Source: an uncultured Acetatifactor sp. (GTDB taxonomy: Bacteria > Bacillota > Clostridia > Lachnospirales > Lachnospiraceae). Taken from it: 64,000 bases of DNA. The DNA is taken from NCBI GenBank assembly GCA_910578215.1, contig CAJTPH010000020.1, positions 8,357 to 72,356 of the forward strand, given 5' to 3'. A program made the translations under genes and the position numbers. Of the stretch, positions 1 to 8,284 are shown piece by piece (position 1 is the stretch's first letter; every line of letters begins with the position of its first letter). The notes beneath the pieces were generated by a model. It did no database searches and was not told the origin of the DNA. It saw only the letters and a list, made by a program, of their open reading frames with translations.

Positions 1-2
1 TC

Positions 3-368
3 AAGGTGGTAAAAAATAAGATTGCGCCGCCCTTTAAGGAGGCGGAGTTTGATATTATGTTCGGCGAAGGGATATCCAGGGAAGGCGATATTCTGGATTT
101 GGCAGCCGACATCGACGTGATTATAAAATCCGGCGCATGGTACAATTATGAGGGCAATAAAATCGGTCAGGGACGCGAGAATGCCAAGCAGTATCTCAGA
201 GAGCATCCGGAGATGCTTCAAGAGGTCAGCGCCAAGGTAAGGCAGCGGTACGGCTTTGAAGGTGCGAAGCCTGCGGAGACGGACACAGGAGCCCCGGAGG
301 CGGATAAGGCGCCTGCAAAGGAAAGCACAAAGGGCACAAGGAAAAAGACCGGCGAGAGCGCGGAATAG
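3..368 (+). CDS. recA: RecA recombinase, C-terminal part (5' end outside window)
   Basis: This is the C-terminal end of RecA, the ATP-dependent strand-exchange protein of homologous recombination and SOS induction. The visible chain opens with the conserved segment KVVKNKIAPPFKEAEFDIMF and continues through YGEGI-like and GAWYNYEG motifs of the RecA core C-terminal domain. It ends in a low-complexity Lys/Glu/Ala tail of about 35 residues, as is usual in Clostridia. The ATP-binding core lies before base 1, so the gene is partial only because the window cuts it. recX follows about 75 bp downstream, the classical pairing of RecA with its modulator. Confidence 0.97.
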   Translation, partial: KVVKNKIAPPFKEAEFDIMFGEGISREGDILDLAADIDVIIKSGAWYNYEGNKIGQGRENAKQYLREHPEMLQEVSAKVRQRYGFEGAKPAETDTGAPEADKAPAKESTKGTRKKTGESAE

Positions 369-443
369 GGGATGAAGACAGCAGGCGGTTAAGCCGGCTT
401 GCGGGGTGTTGCGGGCAGGTCTGCGAAGTGTGGGAGTATGGCA

Positions 444-1052
444 ATGAGAGTGACGGGCATAGAAGAAATATCCAGATCCCGCAGCAGGGTGTATATAGAT
501 GACGAGTTTGCCTTTGTGCTTTACAAAGGCGAGCTGCGTCTGTATCATGTGGCTGTTGGCGAGGAGATCTGTCAGAAGGATTATGACGACATCTTAAATC
601 AGGTTTTGCCCAAGAGGGCGAAGCTGCGGGCAATGAATCTGTTGAAGAACAGGGAGTACACAGTAAAGCAGCTGCATGATAAGCTTAAGGACGGCGGCTA
701 TCCGGAGAAGGTAATCGAGACTGCGCTGTCCTATGTGGCAGGTTATCATTATACCGATGATCTGCGCTATGCCACGGGATATATTTTTGATAAGGAGTGT
801 TCGAGAAGCCGCAGGCGGATAGAGCAGGATCTCCGCGAAAGGGGAATCGACAGAGATACGCTGGAAAAAGCATGGCAGGAATGGGAAGAACAGGGCGGCA
901 GCCAGGATGAGATGCAGATGATCCTGAAGCTTTTGGAGAAGCGGCATTTTGACCCGGACACCGCGGATATGAAGGAAAAGCAGAGGACCTATGCCTTTCT
1001 CATGCGCAAGGGATTTTCGGGAGAGCAGATTGGCAGGGCCCTGCGGGTATAA
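444..1052 (+). CDS. recX: Regulatory protein RecX
   Basis: RecX binds RecA filaments and modulates recombinase activity. The protein of about 202 residues is made of the repeated three-helix units of the family: RAMNLLKNREYTVKQLHDKL and KECSRSRRRIEQDLRERGID are typical RecX repeat segments. An upstream in-frame ATG at 438 and a longer frame to 399 exist. I prefer ATG 444 because GGGAG at 432-436 is then 7 bp away, whereas it is too close to 438. The position directly after recA fits co-transcription. Confidence 0.93.
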   Translation: MRVTGIEEISRSRSRVYIDDEFAFVLYKGELRLYHVAVGEEICQKDYDDILNQVLPKRAKLRAMNLLKNREYTVKQLHDKLKDGGYPEKVIETALSYVAGYHYTDDLRYATGYIFDKECSRSRRRIEQDLRERGIDRDTLEKAWQEWEEQGGSQDEMQMILKLLEKRHFDPDTADMKEKQRTYAFLMRKGFSGEQIGRALRV

Positions 1053-1089
1053 AAGGATAGGCAGATTTTAAAGATACAGCGACTTTTAC

Positions 1090-1118
1090 TTGACATAATC
1101 ACAATTTGAGTATAAAAT
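1090..1118 (+). promoter_or_regulatory. Sigma-A type promoter upstream of rny
   Basis: TTGACA at 1090-1095 is followed by TATAAAAT at 1111-1118. The spacing is 17 bp if the -10 is read as TAAAAT and 15 bp if read as TATAAA. It lies between recX and rny and would give a leader of about 130 nt before the rny start. Confidence 0.65.
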
Positions 1119-1140
1119 TTAAGTGTTGTAAATTGCTTGT

Positions 1141-1184
1141 TAGAATGTTTTCAGCCTCCACGGAGGTATGTACATACATTCTAT
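1141..1184 (+). promoter_or_regulatory. Inverted-repeat structure in the rny leader
   Basis: Within the predicted rny leader, TAGAATG (1141-1147) and CATTCTA (1178-1184) are complementary and enclose a smaller hairpin, CCTCC-ACG-GGAGG-like. No U-tract follows, so it is unlikely to be a terminator. It may affect stability or translation of the RNase Y message; this is inference only. Confidence 0.4.
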
Positions 1185-1254
1185 AAATACCGTGATGGGG
1201 GACCGTCTGCGGTAAAGTGTACAATGAAAAATAAATAAGGAGGTGCTCCTGTAG

Positions 1255-2802
1255 ATGCTTCAGATTGTAATTGCTGTGATTGTGTCTGTAGTGATAACCG
1301 CTGTTGCTACCGCGTTGCTTGTTTCCAATTATCATAAAAAGACGACGGCTGCAACTATTGGAAACGCTCAGGACAAGGCGAGAGAAATTATTGATGAAGC
1401 TCTGAAGACTGCCGAGACCAAGAAACGTGAATCGCTCCTTGAGGTAAAGGAAGAGTCCATTCGCACTAAAAACGAGTTGGACAAGGAGATCAAGGAACGC
1501 AGGGCGGAGGCGCAGAGATATGAGCGCAGGGTTCAGCAGAAGGAAGAGAACATCGACAAGAAGGCAGAAGCGATTGAAAAGCGCGAGGCGAATTTGACGG
1601 CGAGAGAAGAATCCCTAAACAAAATGAAGGACGAAGTCTCAAAGCTGAATGAGCAACGTGTACAGGAACTGGAACGAATTTCCGGGTTAACCTCTGAACA
1701 GGCAAAAGACTACTTATTGAAAATTGTTGAAGATGAAGTAAAGCATGAAACGGCTGTGATGATCAAGGAAATGGAGAGTCGCGCCAAAGAAGAAGCAGAC
1801 AAAAAAGCGAAGGAATATGTGGTGACAGCTATACAGAGATGTGCGGCAGACCATGTTTCTGAGACCACTATTTCCGTCGTACAGCTTCCGAGCGATGAAA
1901 TGAAGGGAAGAATTATCGGTCGAGAGGGACGTAATATCCGTACCCTTGAGACGATGACAGGCGTTGATCTGATTATTGACGATACGCCCGAAGCCGTTAT
2001 TCTGTCCGGCTTTGACCCTATTCGCCGCGAGGTGGCAAGAATTGCGCTGGAAAAGCTGATTGTGGATGGAAGAATACATCCTGCAAGAATTGAAGAAATG
2101 GTTGAGAAGGCGCAAAAGGAAGTTGAAATAATGATGAAGGAAGAGGGAGAAGCCGCTACGCTTGAGGTAGGCGTACATGGTATTCATCCCGAACTTATCA
2201 GGCTGCTGGGCAAGATGAAGTTCAGGACAAGCTATGGACAGAACGCGCTGAAGCATTCAATCGAGGTAGCGCAGCTGTCAGGTCTTCTGGCTTCGGAGAT
2301 GGGGTTGGATGTAAGGCTTGCGAAACGTGCGGGTCTGCTCCATGATATTGGAAAGTCTGTCGACCATGAGATGGAAGGCTCCCATATCCAGCTTGGCGTA
2401 GAGCTTTGTAAGAAATACAAGGAAAATGCTGTTGTAATTAATGCCGTGGAATCCCATCATGGAGATGTGGAGCCCACTTCCCTGATCGCATGTATTGTAC
2501 AAGCTGCTGATACAATATCCGCTGCAAGACCGGGAGCAAGAAAGGAAACGCTGGAAACCTATACCAGCCGATTAACGCAGTTAGAAGAAATAACAAACAA
2601 TTTCAAGGGTGTAGATAAATCTTTTGCTATTCAGGCAGGTCGTGAAGTTCGTGTAATGGTTGTGCCGGAACAGATTACAGATGCCGATATGGTATTGTTG
2701 GCCCGCGATATTTCCAAGCAGATCGAAGCTGAGTTGGAATATCCCGGAACAATTAAGGTAAATGTCATCCGTGAAAGCCGCGTAATAGATTATGCGAAAT
2801 AA
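1255..2802 (+). CDS. rny: Ribonuclease Y
   Basis: RNase Y is the membrane-anchored endoribonuclease that starts mRNA decay in Firmicutes. The 515-residue chain shows the family order: an N-terminal transmembrane anchor (about residues 3-22), a long charged coiled coil (about 25-190), a KH RNA-binding domain with the GREG loop near residue 222, and an HD metal-dependent domain with LLHDIGK (His363-Asp364). The length is normal. The start ATG at 1255 follows AAGGAGGTG. The gene has its own promoter and a downstream intrinsic terminator, so it is probably monocistronic. Confidence 0.97.
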   Translation: MLQIVIAVIVSVVITAVATALLVSNYHKKTTAATIGNAQDKAREIIDEALKTAETKKRESLLEVKEESIRTKNELDKEIKERRAEAQRYERRVQQKEENIDKKAEAIEKREANLTAREESLNKMKDEVSKLNEQRVQELERISGLTSEQAKDYLLKIVEDEVKHETAVMIKEMESRAKEEADKKAKEYVVTAIQRCAADHVSETTISVVQLPSDEMKGRIIGREGRNIRTLETMTGVDLIIDDTPEAVILSGFDPIRREVARIALEKLIVDGRIHPARIEEMVEKAQKEVEIMMKEEGEAATLEVGVHGIHPELIRLLGKMKFRTSYGQNALKHSIEVAQLSGLLASEMGLDVRLAKRAGLLHDIGKSVDHEMEGSHIQLGVELCKKYKENAVVINAVESHHGDVEPTSLIACIVQAADTISAARPGARKETLETYTSRLTQLEEITNNFKGVDKSFAIQAGREVRVMVVPEQITDADMVLLARDISKQIEAELEYPGTIKVNVIRESRVIDYAK

Positions 2803-2882
2803 CCAGAGAACAGTTTTGGCTTGAAAATTTAATATGAGAAATAATTGGACAAGATGTTCAGTCAGGATGTCTTATCCTAACA

Positions 2883-2915
2883 AAAACCGTTGTACGAAAG
2901 TACGGCGGTTTTTTT
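2883..2915 (+). terminator. Intrinsic terminator after rny
   Basis: AAACCG and CGGTTT form the outer stem, GTAC-GAAA-GTAC the inner stem and loop, and a run of seven T follows. The hairpin lies about 80 bp after the rny stop. Confidence 0.85.
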
Positions 2916-2935
2916 AATAATTTTAAAAATTTCTC

Positions 2936-2964
2936 TTGTGAAATGGAAAATCTTATAGTATTAT
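2936..2964 (+). promoter_or_regulatory. Probable promoter of the aminotransferase gene
   Basis: TTGTGA (2936-2941) and TATTAT (2959-2964) are separated by 17 bp. The site lies just after the rny terminator and about 350 bp before the next gene. The leader so produced would contain the three 62-bp repeat copies. Confidence 0.5.
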
Positions 2965-3138
2965 AATGCAAGTGTATGATTGTATACGATTATCCAGGCA
3001 AGGGCGGCGTTTTCTTTGCTGCCTGCCGGAAGTTTCAATGTAACAGCAAATAATATATTGATGTCCGCTGAAGTGGGCAGGCATTCATCCGGGAAGCTTA
3101 ACTTGACGGTATTGGCTTGGAAGCTTGAATGTTTTGCT

Positions 3139-3302
3139 CAAAATATTGAAATAATGCGTACTGAAGCGTGCAGGGAGGAACAAGCTTGAAAGTAAACTTT
3201 CAAGTATTGAATGAAATGTGCGCAGAAGCGCACAGGGAGGAACAAGCTTGAAAGTAAACTTTCAAGTATTGAATGAAATGTGCGCAGAAGCGCACAGGGA
3301 GG
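3139..3302 (+). repeat. Tandem 62-bp repeats in the leader of the aminotransferase gene
   Basis: Copies begin at 3139, 3201 and 3263; the third is partial and runs into the start codon of the gene at 3310. Copies two and three are nearly identical and the first has diverged. Each full unit contains a GTGCGC-AGAA-GCGCAC hairpin (degenerate in copy one), an AGGGAGG Shine-Dalgarno-like sequence and the palindrome CTTGAAAGTAAACTTTCAAG. Only the last AGGGAGG is followed by a usable start codon. The rest of the 2803-3138 gap holds the terminator and promoter above and no convincing gene. Confidence 0.9.
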
Positions 3303-3309
3303 TATAAGT

Positions 3310-4593
3310 ATGAAAGCGTATCGTGAGATGAGCAAAGAGGAATTGTCGGTGCTGAAGTCACAGCTCGACAGGGAGTTTGATGAGGCAAAGGCAAAAGGAT
3401 TGAAATTGGATATGTCAAGGGGAAAGCCTTCCGTTGCGCAGCTGGATATGGGCATGGATATTTTTGACGCCCTGAATTCGGAGAGCGATATGACAAGCAG
3501 GGAAGGGGCGGATGTCCGCAATTACGGTGTGTTGGACGGTTTGGCAGAGGCAAAGCAGATGATGGCAGATATTATGGGAACCTCCGCCGAGAATGTGATC
3601 GTGTATGGAAATGCCAGCCTGAATGTCATGTATGATGCGGTTTCCAGTTCCATGACCCACGGCGTTATGGGCAGCACTCCCTGGTGTAAACTTGACAAAG
3701 TGAAATTCCTGTGCCCGGCGCCCGGTTATGACAGGCATTTTGCCATTACGGAATTTTTCGGAATCGAGATGATTACTGTTCCCATGACTCCCCAGGGACC
3801 CGATATGGATATGGTGGAAAAGCTTGTATCCGAGGACGAGAGCATCAAGGGTATATGGTGTGTCCCTAAGTACTCCAATCCTCAGGGCTACACCTATTCC
3901 GACGAGACGGTGAGGAGATTTGCTGCTCTTAAGCCTGCGGCAAAGGATTTCAGGATCTACTGGGACAATGCCTACGCGGTTCATCATCTTTATGAGGACA
4001 GGCAGGATCAGCTTCTGGAAATCTTAAGCGAATGTGAGAAGGCAGGAAATCCTGACATGGTATACGAGTTCTGCTCCACCTCCAAAATCAGCTTTTCAGG
4101 GGCAGGCGTGGCTGCCATTGCGTCCTCCAAGCCCAATCTGGACTGTATCAGAAAGGCAATGACCATACAGACCATTGGGTATGACAAGATCAACCAGCTG
4201 CGCCATGTACGTTATTTTAAAGATTTCAACGGGATTAGGGAGCATATGAAAAAGCATGCCGCCTTGATGCGGCCCAAGTTTGAAGCGGTTCTCTCCGTTC
4301 TTGACAGAGAGCTTTCCGGTGCAGGTGTAGGTACGTGGACGAAGCCCAACGGCGGTTATTTTATTTCCTTTGAGGCTATGGAGGGCTGTGCAAAGGCAAT
4401 TGTAGCGAAGTGCAGGGAGGCGGGTGTGGTTCTGACAAGCGCAGGCGCAACCTATCCTTATGGAATTGACCCCAGAGACAGCAATATCCGAATTGCGCCT
4501 TCCTTCCCTACGCCGGAGGAGATGGCGATGGCGACGGATCTGTTCGTTCTCTGCGTAAAGCTGGTGAGCGTGGAAAAGCTGCTGGCATGCTGA
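3310..4593 (+). CDS. PLP-dependent aspartate-type aminotransferase
   Basis: The 427-residue protein is a fold-type I pyridoxal-phosphate aminotransferase. It carries LDMSRGKPS near the N-terminus, a motif of the atypical aspartate aminotransferase group that also contains MocR-like family members of about 425 residues. The PLP-binding lysine is probably Lys259 in CSTSKISFSG, and the C-terminal SNIRIAPSFP holds the conserved substrate-carboxylate arginine. The start at 3310 has AGGGAGG 8 bp upstream and is preferred over an upstream in-frame start inside the repeat. Aspartate as substrate is an inference from family resemblance. A Nudix gene follows after 24 bp. Confidence 0.88.
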   Translation: MKAYREMSKEELSVLKSQLDREFDEAKAKGLKLDMSRGKPSVAQLDMGMDIFDALNSESDMTSREGADVRNYGVLDGLAEAKQMMADIMGTSAENVIVYGNASLNVMYDAVSSSMTHGVMGSTPWCKLDKVKFLCPAPGYDRHFAITEFFGIEMITVPMTPQGPDMDMVEKLVSEDESIKGIWCVPKYSNPQGYTYSDETVRRFAALKPAAKDFRIYWDNAYAVHHLYEDRQDQLLEILSECEKAGNPDMVYEFCSTSKISFSGAGVAAIASSKPNLDCIRKAMTIQTIGYDKINQLRHVRYFKDFNGIREHMKKHAALMRPKFEAVLSVLDRELSGAGVGTWTKPNGGYFISFEAMEGCAKAIVAKCREAGVVLTSAGATYPYGIDPRDSNIRIAPSFPTPEEMAMATDLFVLCVKLVSVEKLLAC

Positions 4594-4617
4594 GGAAAGG
4601 CAGGGAAAGAAAGTAAG

Positions 4618-5175
4618 ATGGAGCAGTACAGGAGATTAAACAGAGAGCTTATCGCAAGGGGTGCGATTATTGATTATTATCAGGATACCATGCAGATTCC
4701 CAACGGCAATCGGGCAAAATGGGATCTGATCGACCACAAGGGAGCTGCCGCGGTTTTGGCAGTGCGCGAGGACGGCAGGATTCTTATGGTGCGCCAGTAT
4801 CGCAACGCCCTGGAACGTGAGACGCTGGAGATTCCCGCCGGAGGCTTAAACGGCAGGGAGGAGCCCACGGATGCGGCTGCCAGGCGGGAGCTGGAGGAGG
4901 AAACGGGCTTTGTCTGCGGAAGGATGGAGCTTTTAAATTCTATCTATACCACCGTTGCCTTCTGTAATGAGAAGATAGACATTTACCTCACGACGGATCT
5001 AAAGCCGGGAAAGCAGCACCTGGATGAGGACGAATATATCAATGTGGAGGCGTATTCGCTGGAGGAGCTGAAACAGATGATCTATCAATGCCGGATACAG
5101 GATTCCAAGACGATCTGCGCTATTATGACCTATGCCGCGAAGCTGTCGGACGAGGCCGCAGGCATAAAGGTGTGA
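4618..5175 (+). CDS. Nudix hydrolase, probable ADP-ribose pyrophosphatase
   Basis: This 185-residue protein contains a full Nudix box, GG-x5-EP-x7-RELEEETGF, around residues 79-101, which binds the metal used to cleave nucleoside diphosphates linked to another group. Length and the VREDGRILMVRQYR strand match the ADP-ribose pyrophosphatase (NudF) group. It is followed by a spoIIM gene. In Bacillus subtilis nudF and spoIIM also lie close together, which supports this assignment. The ribosome site is weak. Confidence 0.9.
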   Translation: MEQYRRLNRELIARGAIIDYYQDTMQIPNGNRAKWDLIDHKGAAAVLAVREDGRILMVRQYRNALERETLEIPAGGLNGREEPTDAAARRELEEETGFVCGRMELLNSIYTTVAFCNEKIDIYLTTDLKPGKQHLDEDEYINVEAYSLEELKQMIYQCRIQDSKTICAIMTYAAKLSDEAAGIKV

Positions 5176-5228
5176 AGGCGTACAGGGGCAGGACATAAAC
5201 AGCCCCTTTTTTGCATTTGCTGTATTCC

Positions 5229-5296
5229 TGCGGGCAATGAGTCAAGCGGAGGTGTCAGCATCCGTTTGGCGAATGCCGCGGGGGCTTTGATTCTGG
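5229..5296 (+). repeat. Dispersed intergenic repeat, copy at 5.2 kb
   Basis: The segment starting GCGGGCAATGAGTCAAG and ending GGGGGCTTTGATTCTGG shares blocks with the copies near 19.6, 20.0 and 25.9 kb. The shared GCAATGAGTCAA block recurs at 25909 and the TTTGGCGAATGCCGCG block recurs as TTTGGCAAATGCCGCG at 19631. It fills part of the gap between the Nudix and spoIIM genes. Confidence 0.6.
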
Positions 5297-5454
5297 AACA
5301 AAATAGTGTTATATCACCATGGCAGAATAGCCTGGCTGTTCCGGTGAGCCTGCAGAATTGAAGGAGCTTCGGAACGGGAGCCGGCATAGAAGGAAAAGCC
5401 GCCGCATACAATGGATTGTCTGGATGACAACTATTTTTAAGGGCGGTGGTGCTG

Positions 5455-6030
5455 ATGAAGCGTTTTGTGTTGCCTGTTTTTTGCGCGGGTCTTCTGGCAG
5501 GTCTTCTGATAATGAATTTTGGAAAGAGTGTTTTGCTGGACAATACGGGTTTTTTTGATGCGTATACGCTGTATCGGATCAGAGATATGTCCGTTGATCA
5601 AAATGCTCTTTTTTATTTTGTCTTCAGAAAAAGAATATTGGGAATCGTTGCGATGGCAGTCCTCTCCACCACCTATCTGGGGCTGGCGGCCTGCCTTGGG
5701 GGCGTGTTCTGGTATGGTATGTCCGCGGGGGCCTTTGTGACTGCGCTTGCGCTGAGGTATGGGATAAAGGGAATCCTGCTTGCGGTGGTGTGCCTTCTTC
5801 CGCAGTATCTGGTGTACGTTCCGGCACTTTTGTTCTTCCTTAGGTGGGCGGAGGAGGTTTACCGGGGGATATACTCCCGAAGCGGCGGCGCCTTTGCGGC
5901 GGAGGATAAGAGCTTTCTGGTAAAAAAAAGCGGGCAGCTTATTGCGGTGCTAAGTGCGTTTGCAATAGGCTGCCTGATGGAAGCATATATTAATCCCATG
6001 CTGTTGGTGGGATATCTGAAAATATTTTGA
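5455..6030 (+). CDS. spoIIM: Stage II sporulation protein M homologue
   Basis: SpoIIM is a membrane part of the SpoIIDMP complex that drives peptidoglycan remodelling during engulfment of the forespore. The 191-residue chain is very hydrophobic with about five membrane segments. It has the family features of an N-terminal segment GLLAGLLIMNFGKS, a GMSAGAFVTALALRYGIKG-like stretch and a C-terminal helix ending near INPMLL. The start ATG at 5455 has GGGCGG 8 bp upstream; a GTG at 5446 is less likely. Synteny with the Nudix gene supports the call. Confidence 0.85.
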   Translation: MKRFVLPVFCAGLLAGLLIMNFGKSVLLDNTGFFDAYTLYRIRDMSVDQNALFYFVFRKRILGIVAMAVLSTTYLGLAACLGGVFWYGMSAGAFVTALALRYGIKGILLAVVCLLPQYLVYVPALLFFLRWAEEVYRGIYSRSGGAFAAEDKSFLVKKSGQLIAVLSAFAIGCLMEAYINPMLLVGYLKIF

Positions 6031-6075
6031 GACGGCCGCGCGTAGCCGGGGCTTTATCCGTGCCTCTGGGCGGTT

Positions 6076-7104
6076 CTATTCGTATGAGGCGATGTCATAG
6101 ATCAGCCTTTCGGAGTCCTCCCAGCCCAGGCAGGGATCTGTGATGGACTTGCCGTAAACGCCGCCGCCTACCTTCTGGCACCCTTCCTGAATATAGCTTT
6201 CGATCATGACGCCCTTTACCAGCCTGCGTATGTCGGCGCTCAGCTTGCGGCTGTGCATAACCTCTTTTGTAATGCGGATCTGCTGCTCATATTTCTTGCC
6301 GGAGTTGGAGTGATTTGCGTCGATAATGCAGGCGGGGTTCTTCAAATCCATTTTCCCGTACATTTCCGAAAGCAGGTTCAGATCCTCATAGTGATAGTTG
6401 GGGATGTTATTGCCGTGCTTGTTCACGGCGCCGCGCAGTACGGTGTGGGTCAGCTCGTTCCCCGGGGTGTTTACCGCCCAGCCTCTGTAGATAAAGGAGT
6501 GCGGGTGCTGCGCCGCATAGACGGAATTGAGCATGACGGACAAATCCCCGCTGGTAGGATTTTTCATGCCGGAGGGCACATCGAAGCCGCTAACGGTAAG
6601 GCGGTGCTGCTGGTCCTCCACGGAGCGGGCGCCGATTGCCACGTAAGATAAAATGTCGGATACATATCCCCAGTTTTCTGGATAAAGCATTTCGTCCGCG
6701 GCGGTAAGACCGGACTCCGCGATGGCGCGGATGTGCATTTTGCGCATAGCAATCAAGCCGGCGAGAAAGTCAGGCTTTTTTTCGGGATCGGGCTGATGTA
6801 CGATTCCCTTGTAACCGTCCCCGGTGGTCCGGGGCTTGTTGGTATAGATTCGGGGAATCAGAATCAGCTTGTCCTTTACCTTTTCGTTTACCTTTGCCAG
6901 GCGGGCGATATAATCGCATACGGAGTCCTCATTGTCCGCGGAGCAGGGCCCGATTATTACCACAAATTTGCTGCTCCTGCCGGTAAATACATCCCGTATT
7001 TCGGCGTCTCTTTTTTCTTTTATTTTTACAAGCTCCCGGGGAAGCGCGAATTCTTCGCGGATATCCTCCGGCGTGGGCAGCTTTCCTATAAATTCAAAGC
7101 TCAT
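6076..7104 (-). CDS. 3-deoxy-7-phosphoheptulonate synthase (AroG/F type)
   Basis: The 342-residue protein catalyses the first step of aromatic amino acid synthesis, condensing phosphoenolpyruvate with erythrose 4-phosphate. It has the type I signature segments VVIIGPCSADN, RIYTNKPRTTGDGYKG, GARSVEDQQHR, FIYRGW and IIDANHSNSGKK, with the metal-binding Cys and His residues in place. Length is normal for the AroG/AroF/AroH group, and there is no fused regulatory ACT or chorismate mutase domain. It faces away from the flanking genes and has its own promoter. No T-box is visible in the leader of about 95 nt. Confidence 0.96.
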   Translation of the reverse strand: MSFEFIGKLPTPEDIREEFALPRELVKIKEKRDAEIRDVFTGRSSKFVVIIGPCSADNEDSVCDYIARLAKVNEKVKDKLILIPRIYTNKPRTTGDGYKGIVHQPDPEKKPDFLAGLIAMRKMHIRAIAESGLTAADEMLYPENWGYVSDILSYVAIGARSVEDQQHRLTVSGFDVPSGMKNPTSGDLSVMLNSVYAAQHPHSFIYRGWAVNTPGNELTHTVLRGAVNKHGNNIPNYHYEDLNLLSEMYGKMDLKNPACIIDANHSNSGKKYEQQIRITKEVMHSRKLSADIRRLVKGVMIESYIQEGCQKVGGGVYGKSITDPCLGWEDSERLIYDIASYE

Positions 7105-7206
7105 ATTGCGTAAATCCTTTCTGCAGCTTTATCTGCACCGGCGGCAGGTGTGAAGCCCTCCGCAGCCATCTTAAGTTTCTTTCGCTTTCATTTTGTAACA
7201 GCATAC

Positions 7207-7235
7207 ATTATATTATAAGAAAAAAAATCCTGCAA
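7207..7235 (-). promoter_or_regulatory. Promoter of the DAHP synthase gene
   Basis: Read on the minus strand, TTGCAG (7230-7235) and TATAAT (7207-7212) are 17 bp apart, about 100 bp upstream of the start codon. Confidence 0.75.
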
Positions 7236-7435
7236 GAAAAACCTGTTCCGTGTAAAATAATTCTATAAAATACACGTAAAATCAAAGCTGCTTCAATTAT
7301 TTATAAAACAAAAGGTATTAACGGTACATGAAGGATTTTCTGTAACATCTGATGTGTAGTAAAATTCTTTGCGAAAATATAAAACCTCTGTGTAGTATTT
7401 TGGGAAAATGTTGTATAATACGGAGGAAGGAAAAT

Positions 7436-7732
7436 ATGAAACGGAAAGCGAGGGAAGGGAAAAGCGGATTCCTTCAATATTACCAAAGAGAAAGGACAGA
7501 TATTGAAATGGAAATTAAAACGGGCATGACGTATGTCAATGTTTTCAGCGCATTGATCGAAACGGTTGGCTATGATGCGCAGTGCGCGCTGCTGGAGGTA
7601 AGACTGACGGCGGAGGGCAGGGTATGCAGGTACAGGGAGGTGCCGGAGGAGATCTGGTACTGCTTCAGGGAAAATGCCAGCCCGGATATATATTACCGCA
7701 GATATATCTGCGGGTGCTTTCCCGAGGACTGA
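7436..7732 (+). CDS. KTSC-domain protein
   Basis: The 98-residue protein carries a KTSC-like domain of about 55 residues in its second half, with the pattern YDAQCALLEVRLTAEG, YREVPEEIWYCF, ENASPDIYYRRYI. KTSC is a small domain of unknown function found alone or fused to other enzymes. The start ATG at 7436 is backed by GGAGGAAGG 6 bp upstream and by TATAAT at 7413-7418, giving a very short leader. Earlier in-frame codons lack a ribosome site. Confidence 0.75.
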   Translation: MKRKAREGKSGFLQYYQRERTDIEMEIKTGMTYVNVFSALIETVGYDAQCALLEVRLTAEGRVCRYREVPEEIWYCFRENASPDIYYRRYICGCFPED

Positions 7733-7804
7733 ACCGGGAGGGCGGTATGACGGCTTCGGCGCGGTACGAATTTGGCGGAGCATAAAAACCATGTCAGAAA
7801 TGCC

Positions 7805-7853
7805 TTGACAGGATGTTGAGTGTGCCTTATACTGTAAATGATAATAATTCTCA
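7805..7853 (+). promoter_or_regulatory. Iron-regulated promoter: sigma-A site with Fur box
   Basis: TTGACA (7805-7810) and TATACT (7828-7833) are exactly 17 bp apart. Immediately downstream, TGATAATAATTCTCA at 7839-7853 matches the 7-1-7 Fur consensus TGATAATnATTATCA with one mismatch. A repressor bound there would cover the transcription start. The gene it serves, at 7948, encodes a FeoB-associated-type peptide, which fits ferrous iron control. Confidence 0.8.
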
Positions 7854-7947
7854 AAAACATCATTCACCTTAAATAAAGGTTTTCATATAATATGAATGAT
7901 AGGAAAATGACAGATAGTTATCGGAACAGGAAAGGAAGTAGGCGCGT

Positions 7948-8115
7948 ATGACAGATATTATTGTTGTTACGGTTTTGGCGATCGCGGTGTTTTTTATTGT
8001 GCGCAGCCAGCTTCACAGGCTTCGCAACGGACAGTGCTGCGGGGGCTGTGGGGGATGCACCGGAAGCTGTACGGGATGTCAGGGCGGCATGGATGCCCCT
8101 GAAGGAAATGAATAG
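7948..8115 (+). CDS. FeoB-associated Cys-rich membrane peptide
   Basis: This 55-residue protein has one N-terminal membrane helix (residues 3-18, TDIIVVTVLAIAVFFIV) followed by a short basic stretch and a cluster of six cysteines, CCGGCGGCTGSCTGC. This is the layout of the FeoB-associated Cys-rich membrane proteins, normally encoded next to feoB and thought to assist ferrous iron uptake. Here it stands alone, about 12 kb from feoA/feoB, under a promoter with a near-perfect Fur box. The start ATG at 7948 follows GGAAG. It is followed by a terminator, so it is a single-gene unit. Confidence 0.85.
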   Translation: MTDIIVVTVLAIAVFFIVRSQLHRLRNGQCCGGCGGCTGSCTGCQGGMDAPEGNE

Positions 8116-8117
8116 GA

Positions 8118-8177
8118 CCGGAAAACCAAGATGCACTTCAGGCGTATGCGTTCGTCTGAGGTGCATTTTCCGGCTTT
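8118..8177 (+). terminator. Intrinsic terminator after the Cys-rich peptide
   Basis: CCGGAAAA pairs with TTTTCCGG and ATGCACTTCAG pairs with CTGAGGTGCAT, forming a long stem that ends in a short T run. Confidence 0.7.
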
Positions 8178-8219
8178 TGAATTTTTAGCACCTTTTTAAC
8201 ACCTTTTAAATTTTTCTCT

Positions 8220-8247
8220 TTCACAAAATAGCAGAATATGCTATACT
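8220..8247 (+). promoter_or_regulatory. Probable promoter of the polysaccharide deacetylase gene
   Basis: TTCACA (8220-8225) and TATACT (8242-8247) are separated by 16 bp. They lie about 40 bp before the start codon. Confidence 0.5.
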
Positions 8248-8284
8248 AAGACTCGGAAGCTTTATAAGCGGGTTGGGGGATATC

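Noticed and set aside
3139..3302. 62-bp repeats considered as a CRISPR array or phage attachment site
   Set aside because: The units are tandem copies without variable spacers, and no integrase or cas gene is near; they read better as a leader repeat.
7105..7206. Possible T-box or attenuator in the DAHP synthase leader
   Set aside because: No T-box core sequence, tandem aromatic codons or terminator hairpin is visible in the leader.
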